Below, piece by piece: positions 10,101 through 22,242 of a stretch of DNA of 64,000 bases; position 1 is the stretch's first letter; every line of letters starts with the position of its first letter. Under the pieces are notes generated by a model, which saw only the letters and a program-made list of their open reading frames with translations, was not told the origin of the DNA and did not search any database. The DNA lies in the NCBI GenBank assembly GCA_963920575.1, contig OY986967.1, positions 6,157,166 to 6,221,165 of the forward strand, read 5' to 3'. A program made the translations under genes and the position numbers. The stretch is from Narthecium ossifragum (Eukaryota > Streptophyta > Magnoliopsida > Dioscoreales > Nartheciaceae).

Positions 10101-12117
10101 AAATTTCTTCTACTACACCCCAGCTTATTGTTTGCTATTTTCCTTAAATCTTAGGACAAGTAGTCTTTAGGAAGGGCACATGGTCGAAGTTGACGAGTCA
10201 TCTGCGATGTAGTGTTCCACAACCCTGAGCCAGTTTGATCAGTCCGGACCTGTCTCGAGGTTGGTTTTTGCACTTACAGTAGTAGTTGACTCCGCGATGG
10301 ACGACTTGATGGCAGAGGTTCGCTATGGCTTTGCTAGGATTGCGCAATCTTTGGAAGCTGACCCCTCTACTTCCACTCAACTGCTTGATATTAGGGATTC
10401 TAATGAAGATTAGCTATTGATATGAGACCTTTTTGGATGTTTTGGATGTTAGTTGTACTTGATGATGTGCTGATATGAGATGATGATGAAGATGGTATCT
10501 CCTATACTTCTATCTGTGCATTTTCTATTTTCTTTGTGGGATGAATGCTTGTACAGGATTGCTATATCATGAAAATACAGAGGAGACTATATATGCCAAA
10601 ATTTTCTGTGATTCTTGAGCCTTTTTGGATTTAATTTCTATATTCTATGTTATATACTTGATGCTTTGGAAAGGTATTTATTTCTTTGGTAGTATATGGT
10701 GCTGCGATCAATTTGGAGGCTATGCTTAATTGCTAACTTTTGGTTCTCTCTATCCTCCCTACCTCTTGTTTTCTATGATTGACTTCTTCCAATTTATTAT
10801 GATGCTTCACTTGTTTCATCTTGAGGTATGAGATATAGGTGCCAGGGGTTCACATATTTTTGATAGAGATATGCAAGCTATTTTTGGTAGAAAAATCAAT
10901 TTTTGAGGCCTTCATTATGGTTATCTCTACCCTTTATTTATTAATTTATTTTTATGACTTAGTGTAATTGGGGACAATTACATTTAAGTTGAGGGTAGCG
11001 TTAATAAATTGCATGCTCATATATTTTTTATGATAACCAATATTATACACCCTTGATTTATGTCATGAGAATGAAATTATGATATTTATTGATGAAAGAT
11101 GCTTGATTTAGAAATGTATTTTATGATTTATTCTGATTCTCATATATGATATAATAAATAGCTAAATTTTTGCTATGCATGATACTGTTTCTATACTTCA
11201 ACACTTTTGCCATGAATTAAGAATAACTTGACATATCCTAATCAACATATTCACTTCCACTTGTTGATAAGTTGAGATTCAATTCTAATCATGATACTAT
11301 GATAGATTTATGATCTTATGCCATATTACATGAAAAGTATGCAATTGAAAAAAAAAGCTTTATATGAAAAAAGAGTTTCATACTTAGTAACCGGGCAATG
11401 TGCCTAACAAGCTGTGTTGTTCGCGTAAAACAGTTGAAATTCCTGCAAAAAAAAAGACGAGTTATGATTTGTAGCCTTTATGGTTTGAGTATTAGAGTCT
11501 GAAGGGTCTTCTACACTTAATGCCCTGAAACCGTCTGGTTTGGGAGTCACTGGCTTAAACCTCGTTACATGGACCATGAAGAAAGCTTAAGGAATCATAA
11601 CATTGCACATGTCATGAAAAAAAAAGGAAAAAGATTGCAAAGTAGTGAATGAAAATATATACTTGGCCAGGTTCGTATTCTTGAATGATTGAAGTGTTTG
11701 GATATAATTGATACTCTGAAGCATGTGGAATCTTATTGACACACATGGGTGTTACAGTTGTTCTTAATTGTGGTTAAATATGTTGATGTGTTGGAAATGT
11801 ATTTGGCATCCATTGATTTGCTATTATTTTATCTTGCTATGGATAGAAGAATAAATTCATGGGTATGATTTCTATTTCATACATTGGAGTTAATAAGTAT
11901 TATGATTGATTTCTAATGTCATATTCAAGGGTTGTATAGATATTTGTGGATGTCATCCCTGAAAACCCTCGAGACACTATAACTCATTGGCTGGGGTAAG
12001 TCAAGGGTTTAAAGGCTTGTTGCATATGCTAACTAAAATCGTGAGACCTACGAAAGTGGTTAGTTAGATTTACTGCTTTCTTTTTATCTTTTCTTTGCTC
12101 GAGGACTTGCAAAGTGT
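10101..12117 (+). other. AT-rich non-coding internal region of NA-a
   Basis: No long ORF. It holds a conserved module at about 11385-11443 with AACCGGGCAATGTGCCTAAC followed by TTCGCGTAAAACAGTTGAA, present once here and twice in NA-b. Position and conservation suggest a cis-acting RNA role such as packaging; that is inference. Confidence 0.55.
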
Positions 12118-12129
12118 AAGTTGGGGGTG
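12118..12129 (+). other. NA-a polypurine tract
   Basis: AAGTTGGGGGTG immediately precedes the 3' LTR, the normal place for plus-strand priming. NA-b carries the matching tract on the minus strand at 19623-19635. Confidence 0.8.
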
Positions 12130-13588
12130 TGATGAGTCATGAATTATGTGCAATTAAACCCCTTAATTTACCTTTGTTAGGCTTAGAGTAGTTGTATTTA
12201 ATAGCTTGTTAGTTGATTTCAGGTTTAATCATGATTTGAGAAGAAATACAAGATTTTCGGCTAAAAAGATCAATTTATGTGATAAATATTGTTTCGTCGC
12301 CTATCAGGAGAATAATCGACAGAAATTCTATATAAGTGAAACTATTCTAAAACTTTAGTACGTGATAGAAGACTTCAAGAGTTACAACTTGCATGTTGGA
12401 TACTTTGCGAGATTGCTGATAAATTGTGTCCAATTTTGAAGAATATATAGATATATAGATGATGGAAAACTGGTCCGTCGACGTTCATAAGAATATTCTT
12501 CACATATTCCAGATAACTCAAGATATTATGAAATCTTCGGGAACTGACAGAGAACTTCCTAATCTACAACTTTTGTGTTGGACAGGTTTTCAGATTCCGG
12601 ACCGATTTGACCCAGTTACGCTTGGAGTAAGATTGCCCGAATTAATTCAGGAAATCCGAGTTGTAATAGAAGTCCAACTTAGCCAAAACTCTAATTTTGG
12701 GAGTTCTCTTATAAATAGGGTTATTCCATCCGAATTTCTCATCTTTTGGGGGAGAAAAATCAAAGAGAAAAAAGAGAAAGCTAGGGTTTGAAGATGGAGA
12801 TCTTTTCGCGGGCATCGATGGCTTCCTTCCCAACACCTATTTCGTCTTTCCAAAAGATGAGTAGCTAATTTATAAACCTAGGGATCTCATGAAACCCTAG
12901 TGTAACTTTTTGTATTCTTTGGTTTGAATTTTGTATTCTTCTCAAGACATGATCCTATGAATTTGCTTTTTATTGTTAATAGAGTTGAAGGAACATAGTT
13001 CCCTTAACGTACTTTCAGTCCTACATGATTTTTGTGATTGATTGTAGAGATTCATTGGATGGTTTTCATGTGATTTATGGTTTGCTAGTGAGATAGGCTA
13101 TGCTAAGCTAGGATAGGTTGTGCCAAGGTCATTAGCAGTAGTATAACTTAAAGTTATTGTAAGACCGAAGGCAATCTATGCCAAGAAAGATAGGCTATGC
13201 CGTTAGGAATATAAATCTTATTTTAAGGATTCATGTGAGCTTGTAGCCATATGACCCATAATGTTTAGAGAAGGAGACAAGAGAATAACTTAAGAATACA
13301 GAAGGTGAAACTAAGGTGGATTGAGTAATCCCTAGGTATTTCTCTTAGTGATTTAACAACAACCTGTACTTGCTTTTCTTAGTTAGCTTTAGGTAATTCA
13401 ATATTATAATTACTACTTTTGCTTAGTTTTAGAGTTTTGAGAGTTGATTTTGGTTTCCAACGTTTTCCCTGTGGATCGACTCTGGACTTCACCACTAATC
13501 TACCCTGTAGGATAGTGATAGAATAAGGATATATAAATTTCTAAATTGTGTTTTGCATATGATTTAACGATACGTTTGCAACACATCA
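12130..13588 (+). repeat. 3' LTR of NA-a
   Basis: A 1,459-bp LTR from TGATGAGTCATG to AACACATCA, bounded by the polypurine tract and TSD GACGT (13589-13593). Uninterrupted, so it is the reference for the family. Confidence 0.95.
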
Positions 13589-13593
13589 GACGT

Positions 13594-14648
13594 CCTACGA
13601 GAGTTTCATCACTCTAGTTTTGCAGTTCATCCCGGGGGCACGTAGATGTACCTGGACTTACGGCTACAGTTCTGGTGGTGTGGGATGAAGAGGGCAGTGA
13701 CGGAGTTCATATCGTGTTGCCTTACCTGTCATAAGGTCAAGGAAGAGCACCAGCAGACTCCAGGGTTACTTCAGCTCCTTCCACTGGCTTAGTGGAAGTG
13801 GGAGCACATCACGATGGACATCGTGACCGGGCTACGGAGATCTCCTAAGGGGGATGACGTGATTTGGGTCATCGTGGATCGATTGACCAAATCAGTGCAC
13901 TTCCTGCTTATGCGGACGGCAGACTGGACAGACAGGTTGGTCAGTCTGTATGTAAGAGAGGTGGTCAGACTACACGGAGTTCCAGTATCTATAGTGTCAG
14001 ACCGTGACCCCAGGTTCAGCAGCAGGTTCTGACGAGGCTTTCAGGAGGCAGAGCGGACGATCCAGATCATAGAGGACATGCTGAAGGCATGTGTCCTCGA
14101 TGCCGGAGGTAGCTGAGAGGAGCACGTTCCCTTGGTGGAGTTCGCCAACAATAATAGCTACCAGTCCAGTCTTGGAGTAGCACCTTTCGAGGTGTTGTAT
14201 GGTAGGCCGTGTCACTCCCCAATATGCTGGACAGAGGTTGGAGAGGCACCACTCACCAGTCCAGACATTGTCAGGCGATCGTCAGAGAAACTAGTGCAGA
14301 TCAGGCAGAGACTTCTGACGGATCAGAGCCGACAGAAGAGTTATGTAGATCAGAGGCGACGACCGCTAGAGTTTGCAGTCGGCGACAGAGTATTTCTATG
14401 AGCATCGCCGTACAGAGGATCAATTAGGTTTGGCAAAGGTGGCAAGTTGGCGCTGAGGTTTGTCGGGCCGTTTGAGATCCTAGAAAGGATTGGTAAGATA
14501 GCTTACCGCCTGGATCTTCCTCAGTATATGTCAGCTGTGCATCCGACATTTCACGTGTCGATGTTGAGGAAGTATCACCCGGAACCGTTTCATGTCATCA
14601 GGGTGGATGAAATCGAGCTTGAGGAAGACGCGGCGTTCATTAAGTAGC
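13594..14648 (+). pseudogene. gypsy-1 integrase, broken
   Basis: Continues gypsy-1 pol after NA-a. The zinc-binding HHCC region (FHHSSFAVHPGG, then CLTCHKV) is followed by the catalytic core with MDIVTGLRRSPKGDDVIWVI and VSDRDPRFSSRF, then FANNNSYQSSLGVAPFEVLY and a C-terminal GPFEILERIGKIAYRLDLP...HPTFHVSMLRKYHP. Integrase inserts element DNA into the host. Stops near 13791, 14029, 14113 and 14399 plus frameshifts disable it. The series is typical of Tekay/Del chromoviruses. Confidence 0.9.
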
Positions 14649-14897
14649 CAGTTCAAGCACTTGATAGAAGGGATCAGGTCTTGCGGGGGAAGATGATTCC
14701 CTTGGTCAAGGTATTGTGGAGGCACAGATGCGTCGAGGAGATGACCTGGGAGCACAAGGCTCGTATGCTAGGAGTATCCGCATTTGTTTCCTTCTCGAGA
14801 TACCTCTTGTCATGTCTTCTAGTGTAGCTTCTTTTTCTATTTCCGAGCCCTACCCTTATCGAATCTCAGGACGAGATTTCCTTTAAAGGTATTAGGA
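14649..14897 (+). pseudogene. gypsy-1 C-terminal chromodomain-like tail and polypurine tract
   Basis: Reads QALDRRDQVLRGKMIPLVKV followed by WRHRCVEEMTWEHKARM, matching the C-terminal chromodomain-like tail of Tekay-type integrases, which guides insertion into chromatin. After the stop, GGACGAGATTTCCTTTAAAGG (14871-14890) and ATTAGGA precede the 3' LTR at 14898 and mark the degenerate polypurine region. Confidence 0.75.
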
Positions 14898-14916
14898 TGT
14901 GAAGACATGTCCCTCT

Positions 14917-17432
14917 TATGAGGGCCCGTCCCTCTAACCAGGCTAGACTGCATGGGTCGAGGGCTGTTTTCCTGTTGGTTTGATTCCGCGTCGTGTACGA
15001 TCGGGCGATCGTATGGCAGTTTCGACCCCAGGGGCATTTTCGTAAATATGCTCCATGGTGGTTAGTTTCACACCCGCGTTCCACACACTACCTTGGATTG
15101 ATGTTTGTGTTTGATTAGAACCTTAAGGACGCGTCCGATCGGAAGATCGGAACTCGATCGGGAAAGAACGAATCGGACGGCCGAGATCGGTCCTGATCTC
15201 TATATATATGCTGTCCCTTTCTCTCACTTTTCTTTTCTTCTTCTCCGGTCACTTTCTCTCTCTCTCTCTCCTACGGCTGTGCTAGGGCTTCGGGGTCCGG
15301 CATTCGAGGCGTGGATTTTGGCGATCGAACTTGAGGGATCAGTGGAGGAGCTGCTTTACTTGCCCAAGTAGGTGTTTCTACCCCGATCGTATGGTTAGGT
15401 TCTCCTAGGATAGGTTTATTGTGTTTTCGCTGTAGGAATACTTGGTAGAATGTTATGTAACTTGTAGCATGTGTGCTATGGCTTGCTTCGGGTATTCCTA
15501 CCATGAGATTTCCGTATTTTATCGACTGATTTCTGTATTATCGTCGTTTTATCGGTTTTCGGCCATTTTAACCTTGATTGGAGATTTAACCATCAAAATT
15601 GTGTTTTCTTCACACCAATAGTTTCCCCATCATCTATTATGGATGCCTGCAAAGTTTCATTGATTTTCAACAAGATATGATAGTTGAAATCCAAGAAATT
15701 GGATTTCCGACACTGCTCTAAGGAACAGTGCAATAGGCCGGACGATCGACCTTTGGATCGACCATCAAGCGTTGGTACGCTTTTTCTTGGCCTCACGGTC
15801 GACCGTCGGATCGACCATGACATCGACCGTGGCCTCACGGTCGACCGTCGGATCGACTGTGACATCGACCGTGGCCTCACGGTCGACCGTCGGATCGATC
15901 GTCAGGCGCTGTCGCGTTTTGGATCTCCCAGGGTCGATGCTTCGATCGACCGCGGGTCCTTCTCTTTTTTCTCTTCACCTCACGGTCGACCATCGGATCG
16001 ACCGTCAGGCTCAGTCTCGTTTTTGGTTTCCCAGGGTCGATGCCCCGATCGACCGTGGCCCTTATGTGTTTTCCCTCTTTTAGTCTCATGGTCGACCGTG
16101 ACATCGACCGTGGCATCAACTGTGGCCTCACGGTCGATCGTCGGATCGACCGTCGCATCGACCGTGAGCCCTTGAACACTGTTTTCTGATTTTTCTTAAA
16201 TGGCTTTCGTTCGTGATAGATACTTAAGCATGTTGGGAAGCATGCACGTGTTATCACGGGGTTTTTAAGGGGGTTTTCATCGAGATTGAGGATCAAATCG
16301 CGTATTTACCCTTTTTGGCGAATTTGTGGTTTGACGCCCATTTAAATGCTTGGTTGGATAGTAGTTTAAATGATTAATTAGTTGTCTAGCCATTAGCTAG
16401 CTATGAGTGCTAGCTAATGTGGAATTGTGGAACCTTAGCCTGTTGCCGGCGAGTGCCGAGGGCTATTGTATATCTGTTGAACCTATAATTGATGCTGTGG
16501 CATATAGAGACATCTAGGGTAGATGTTTGCATAGGTTCATGCATTGTATACATTAGAGGCATGTTAGGTTAGGCGGGCGATGGGTTGATCGCCGATCCGA
16601 GGCTCTCGGGTAGCTCGGATCTAGCCTTTGGACCGTGGCTGGGTAGTACGGATTAGGGCATGATTGTAATCGAATCTTATGTTATTGAGGATTTGAGGTA
16701 GTTGACTCTGATCAATGCTTGAGGTTTAGAGGTCGTGTTGTCTCCCAAGGCCAAGTGCTAAGGATGGTTGTCGATGTCCCTGACATGGTCCCTAAGCAGT
16801 GGCTTTCTGCAAGCTAAGGGTGATCCTACTGGTTCTAGTTCTTTGTTTCCTCCCAGCGTGTTTGGTTGATATTTCCAGCGTGGTCGGTTGAGAAGAGTGG
16901 GATCCCTTGGGGCAATCAATAGGGGTTGTGGGACCCCGTGGCATTCCTTAGGCTTGAGCTAGGAGACAACATTGTTGTTGTTTTCCTCCTTTCAGTGTGC
17001 CGTAGAGCAGAACCCTACTGAGCTTATCGCTCACTCCTATCCGAGCTGCGTTTGCAGGTGCAGGCGCCAATTCTTCCTTAGTAGAGCCGGTGGGATCAGC
17101 TTTTGGAGGAGCGACTACGTCCAAAGGTGCTTGAGGTTGCTGAAGGACGACTGTTGTACTTTTGATGGTTTTGTATATTATAAACATCTTCGAGGATTTT
17201 TGGTGTATATGTATAATATCTTTCCCTTGGAGGAGTTTGATAAAAAATTTGTATTAGATATTTAAACAGTACAAGCTGATGTTATTATGAATTGAATTAC
17301 AGCTTACCTCTGGAATGTAAATTGTTTAAATTTATCTATGTTTTCCGCAATGTATCGCGCAAGTTGGAGATGAATAGTTATAAGAACCCTCATGCCTCGT
17401 CCTGGATGGGTTTTCTGGGTCGGGGTGTGACA
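14917..17432 (+). mobile_element. solo LTR A2, Tekay-like, TA...CA termini
   Basis: A 2,516-bp insertion bounded by CCTCT at 14912-14916 and 17433-17437. It begins TATGAGGGCCCG and ends GGGTGTGACA, so the 5' terminus is TA instead of TG. The minus-strand LTR at 45642-48111 has the same type of ends. A TATA box (TATATATAT) lies at 15201. Between 15790 and 16170 it carries GATCGACC-rich repeats. No internal region remains. Confidence 0.85.
15791..15916 (+). repeat. 42-bp tandem repeat in solo LTR A2
   Basis: Three near-identical 42-bp units start at 15791, 15833 and 15875, each built of CCTCACGGTCGACCGTCGGA and CATCGACCGTGG. Degenerate copies continue at 15975-16010 and 16086-16170. They produce a spurious 163-aa ORF of LTVDRRID repeats. 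Confidence 0.9.
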
Positions 17433-17712
17433 CCTCTACTCCTGGGTCGACGGCCCGGGTCGGGTCCGTAGCTCGCTTGCTTGGTTCGTGTCGAGCGTGC
17501 AATCTGGTGGATCGTATTGTTTCTTGGGCCACAAGGGCAATTTGGTAAATTTCACCTTGTCGGTTTATTTCACACCCACGTGTACACACACTGACCATGT
17601 TTGTAAGATCCGGGCTTGGGCTTGTATTTTAGCCCAAGTCTAGCTTTCTGTACAAAAGGATCGATCTTCTCTTGCTAAGAAGATCGATCATTCATAGGTC
17701 GGTTCGTCCGTC

Positions 17713-17718
17713 TATAAA
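17713..17718 (+). promoter_or_regulatory. TATA box of the shared gypsy LTR
   Basis: TATAAA in TCTATAAAACGGACG, followed by a pyrimidine-rich stretch, in the position expected for the LTR promoter (about 295 bp into the LTR sequence). It is now separated from the gypsy-2 gag by the NA-b insertion. Confidence 0.55.
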
Positions 17719-18164
17719 ACGGACGCAACACCCTTCTCTTTTCCTCTTTTGAAATCCGTCATTCTTAATCTGAGATCTCACGAGATTTTGGAGGAGATTA
17801 AGGGCGATCTTAGGCTCAGCAGCGCTGATCGAAGCTGCTTTTGTCTAAGTAGGGATGCTACCTACTTGTTCTTCTGATTTTCGTGAGTTTGTTTTGAGTA
17901 GATCTCTTTGCATACTCGTTGGTTTTCAGTACAAGTTCCAGTTTTTGACTCATGCTCCTTCGTACTATTAGATCCCAGAGTTTTGTGGGATTTAGTAGCG
18001 TTTTTCGACGATATTTTCTTTCTCCGGTTCGCCGGAGAACCTATGAAGATCAATCATCCTTGAGGAAGGATCGATCATTCTTGGGGTGTCATGCCTGGCC
18101 CGTGCATGATCGATCTTCTGGTGAAAGAAGATTGATCTTTTGCTAGGCGGCACGGACGGGGTCC

Positions 18165-19622
18165 TGATCGCTCGCGAACGTTGTCGTTAAAACATTGCTA
18201 ACCTCAATCAAATCTTAAATTTATATCCTTATTCAATCACTAATACTATTACGTAAACTAGTGGTGAAATCGGGAGTCGATCCACAGGGAAAACGTTGGA
18301 AACTTAAATCAATTCTCAAAACCCTAAAATTAAGGAAAAGAATCAAAGATAGAATAGAGTTATCTAAACTAATAAATAAAACAAATAAAAGGTTGATCAA
18401 TTTGAATCAATGGAGTAGTTACTTAGGAATTACTCAATCCGCCCTAGTTTCATTATTGGTCTTCTCTAGTTATCATCTTGTTCCCTTCTCTCAACATTAT
18501 GGATCATATGGCTACAAGCTCACATGAATCCATAAAAGAAAGTTAATGTTCCCAACGGCATAACCTATCTTTGCTTAGCATAGATTGTCTTTGGTCCTAC
18601 GATTACCTTAAATTATACTACTCCTAATGACCTTGGCACAACCTATCTTCGCGTAGCATAGCTTATCTCAAAGGCAAACCAATAACTTCATGAAAACTAT
18701 CAAATAAATCTCTACAATCAATCACAGAAATCATGTAGGACTAAAAGTACGTCAAGGGAACTCTGTTCCTTCAACTCTATTAACAATAAAACCATATTTA
18801 TGAGATCATGCATCGAGAAGTTCACAAGAATCCAACTAAAGAAAAACCAAAACTACGCTAGGGTTTCATGAATAATCCTAAGTACAATAATTAGCAACTC
18901 ATCTTTTGGATGAAAGCCATCGGGTTGGAATAGGAAGCTGTCACCATCCACGTCCTCTCCTTCTTCTTCTTTTTCTTCCTCCAATGATTGTCAAAAAGAT
19001 GAGAAGTTTTGCTGGAATAACCCCTTTTTATAATAAAAACCCTTAATCCCGGAATTAGGGTTATGGCTAAGTTGAGTTGGACCTCTAGTACAACTCGGAA
19101 TACCTAGTTTAATTCTGACTGCCTCTTTTGGTCGCGACTGGTTTCAATCCGTCTGGAATTTGGAAATGGGCTCAACAAGAAAGATGTATATTAGGAAGTC
19201 TTCTTTCTTTTCCCGAAGATTTTATAATATTCTTACTTATGTGGAATATTTGACAAATATTCTCCTGAACATCGACGGACCAATTTCCAGCAGCTGTATA
19301 TCTTCATAGCCTTCAAAACTGGTATTAATCTGTCTAGAATCTCGCCAAGTGTCCAACCTGAAAATTGTAGCTCTTGAAGTCTTCTATCACGTACTAAATT
19401 TCCAGAATATTTAGACTTATAAAGAATTTCTGGGGAATATTCTCCTGACAGGCGACGAAACAGTCTTTATCATATAAATTCATCTTTTTAGCTGAATTCC
19501 TTGTATTTATTCTCATATCATGATTAAATCTGAAATCAACTAACAAACAATTAAATACAACTACTCTAGGCCTAACAAAGGTAATTTAAGGGGTTTAATT
19601 AGGAATAATTAGTGACTTATCA
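18165..19622 (-). repeat. 3' LTR of NA-b
   Basis: A 1,458-bp LTR; in element orientation it starts TGATAAGTCAC and ends GAGCGATCA. It adjoins the reverse-complement polypurine tract CATCCCCCAACTT at 19623-19635. Confidence 0.93.
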
Positions 19623-20154
19623 CATCCCCCAACTTACACTTTGCTAGTACTCGAGCAAAGAAAATATAAAAAGAAAACAATAAATCTAACTAGCCACTTT
19701 CGTAGGTCTCACGATTGCACTTAGCATGTGCAACAAGCCTTTAAACCCCTGCGTTCCCCAGTGGAAGAGTTATAGTCTCTTGAGGGTTTTCAGGGATGAA
19801 ACTCACAAACATCTATACATTCCCTTGAATATATCATCAGAAATCAATCATAATACTCATCAACTTTAATGCATGAATTGGAAATCATATCCATAAATAT
19901 ACCCTTCAACTCATCGTCACATAAAAATATAGTAAATCAAAACATGTCATAACATATTTCCAGCACTTCAACATATTTAGTCATGATTAAAAAATAACTT
20001 TAACACTCCTGTGTGTGAATGGGATTCCACATGCTTCAGAGTATCAATTATATCTAAACACTTCAACTATTCAAGATCACAATCATATTCAAGCACATAT
20101 TTTACACTTATCACATAACAATCTCTGGTTTTTTTTTCATTTTCTTTTCGTAGG

Positions 20155-20307
20155 AATTTCAACTGTTTTACGCGAACACCACACTGACTAGGCACACTGT
20201 CCGGTTACTAAGTTGAAATCTTTTTTTTTCTTTTTTTTCAGAAAATTCAACCGTTTTACGCGAACACCACGCTGGTTAGGCACATTGCCCGGTTACTAAG
20301 TTGAAAA
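20155..20307 (-). repeat. 88-bp tandem duplication of a conserved non-coding module
   Basis: Two units with an 88-bp period, each containing TTTTACGCGAACACCAC followed by GGCACA(C/T)TG(T/C)CCGGTTACTAAG and separated by T-rich runs. In element orientation the core reads AACCGGGCAATGTGCCTAAC. NA-a has one copy at about 11385-11443. Confidence 0.85.
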
Positions 20308-21119
20308 TCCTTTTTTTTTCTTTTTTTTTCGCATACTCAAAGAATTGCATGTGTTCATGTATTTTCTGTGTCATGACATAAAATTGTAAATCTGTCCTAA
20401 TATCATGCTTAGAATCTAATATCAACCCTTTAACATGTGGAAGTGCATATGTGCATTAGGATATGTTAAGCTATCCTTAAATCATGGTAAAAGTGTTAAA
20501 GTATAGAAATAATATCATGCATAGCAAAAATTTACTATTTCTTATATGACATACAAATCTCAGAATAATTCATAACATAAATTTCTAAAACATGCATCTT
20601 TGTCAAATTATATCATAATTTCATTCTTTTAAGATAATTCAAGGGATGTATAATATTTGGTTACCAGAAAAATAATAAGCATGAATACCTAAAATTCTAC
20701 CCCCCAACTTAAATGTAATTGTCCCCAATTACACTAAGTCATAAAAAAAAATCAAGAAGTAAAGGGTATAGATAACCATAATGAACGCCTTAGAAATAAA
20801 TTTCTCTCTCTTTCAATTTTAGTTTAGGCATCACCATCATTGAATAAATACGTCCTTTCCCACCATAACCTGTCACAGAAATATATACCTTTCCAAAAAG
20901 ATCAAATATAACAAATAAAAGTCCAAAAAGGTATTAGAATCATAGAAAATTTCGGCAGAGTTTCCTTTGTATTTTCATGATATATTAATCTGTACAAACA
21001 TTAACCACACAAAAATATAACATGTACAGATAAATAGTAAAGGAGATAATACATCAAAAATAATCTTCTAGACATCACAGATAAGGAAATAAAGGACCAA
21101 AATATCCAACCAGGGCAAC

Positions 21120-21990
21120 CATCAGTTATCATCCGCATAAAACACCATCACACACACGGCGGCCGTCCGCGGCGAGATCAGAAATAAAATAGACGAAAAT
21201 AAGGAGAATTTAACATCGGAGGTTGCTCTAGGACGTCTAGAACATCAAAGAATGGTCAACATGGTCCTGATTGAAGATCTATACCGTTCGATCGAAAATC
21301 GTTTCACTGTAGCGCCTGGATCGTGTTTAGCAACAATCGGACAACTGAGAACTCGCCGGCGATGATCGTCGGTGAAACGGCGTCGCTGGAGGAAGGGAAG
21401 GGTACAGGAAGAATCGTGGAGGGCAGAGAAATTCTCCAGCGAGCTCTGATCGAAAAATGGAGGTCCCCAGGTGGTAGAACGGAGGTGGCCGGATCGGAGG
21501 AAGTGACGGCCGGAATTGAATTCCGATGATCGGAGCGCCAATAAAGGACGGTACCGATTTAGAAAGGATCGTGGAAGGTCAAGGAAGTGTTATATGGGGT
21601 TTGATTGAAGAATGGTGCTTCCAGGCAGCGGATAGGAAGTGGTCGGAGAGGTGGTTTCGTCGGAGGCTGAAGCTGATGATCCAGGCGGCAAGGTCGGGTT
21701 TTGATGGTGGAGGAAGGTTCGTGGTGATCGGAGAAAGGTTCTGGAGGTATTAATGGGTGATGGGAGGCCATGGATGGGGAGATTAGAGATGGCCGGCAAA
21801 AGCAGGGGGGGTTCACCGGCGTCGGAGGAGAGGGTTCCGAGGGATGAGGAGGGCGATATCGGAAAGGTGGAAGGATGGCGATGGTGTTGGTGCTGGTTTG
21901 GAGGGATGAGGACGACCGGAGATGCTGCAATGGGTGGTGCTGGGTAACGGCTCGGGGACGAGCCGCTTGAAGCCAAGCGGAGCCGGGACG
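21120..21990 (-). other. GC-rich block in NA-b
   Basis: Counterpart of 9250-10100 in NA-a: a GC-rich island with Pro/Ser-rich minus-strand reading (GSSPSRYPAPPIAASP). Indels relative to NA-a change the frame, so no protein is called. Confidence 0.5.
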
Positions 21991-22242
21991 ATGATATCCC
22001 GGCTCGCTAGAGAGCCGATCGGGCAGAGAGAGAAAAAATCAAAAGAAAATTGGCGGAAAAATGAAAGAAAAACGAAAAATTGTGGAAAAATTCTATAAAA
22101 AATCAGGGAAAACTTCTAAAAATCAGGAAAAATCGTAAAAATTAATAGAAACTCCTAAAAAGCTGGGTTGCCTCCCAGTTAGCGCGCAATTTTACGTCTT
22201 TCGCTAGACGCTCCCGAAACAAGATTTAGGAGGCCGATGATT

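Larger units (their letters stand above)
4343..13588 (+). mobile_element. non-autonomous Athila/Tat-like LTR retrotransposon, copy NA-a
   Basis: A complete LTR element inserted in the gypsy-1 integrase. The 5-bp TSD GACGT is exact at 4338-4342 and 13589-13593, and removing the insert restores the integrase frame EDVLREFHHS. LTR termini are TGATGAG...ACATCA. Order: 5' LTR (split by a solo LTR), PBS resembling tRNA-Asp, a gag-like plus acidic ORF, a GC-rich block, ~2 kb of AT-rich non-coding DNA, a polypurine tract, 3' LTR. No protease, RT, RNase H or integrase is detectable, so mobility would have depended on a partner element. A second copy of the family lies at 18165-25237 and an LTR fragment at 48215-48614. 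Confidence 0.95.

Noticed and set aside
15790..16170. Direct-repeat array as a CRISPR
   Set aside because: Plant nuclear context, repeats contiguous without unique spacers, no cas genes.
15684..16175. 163-aa ORF of LTVDRRID repeats
   Set aside because: Produced by a 42-bp DNA tandem repeat inside a solo LTR; both strands give similar repetitive ORFs and no domain.
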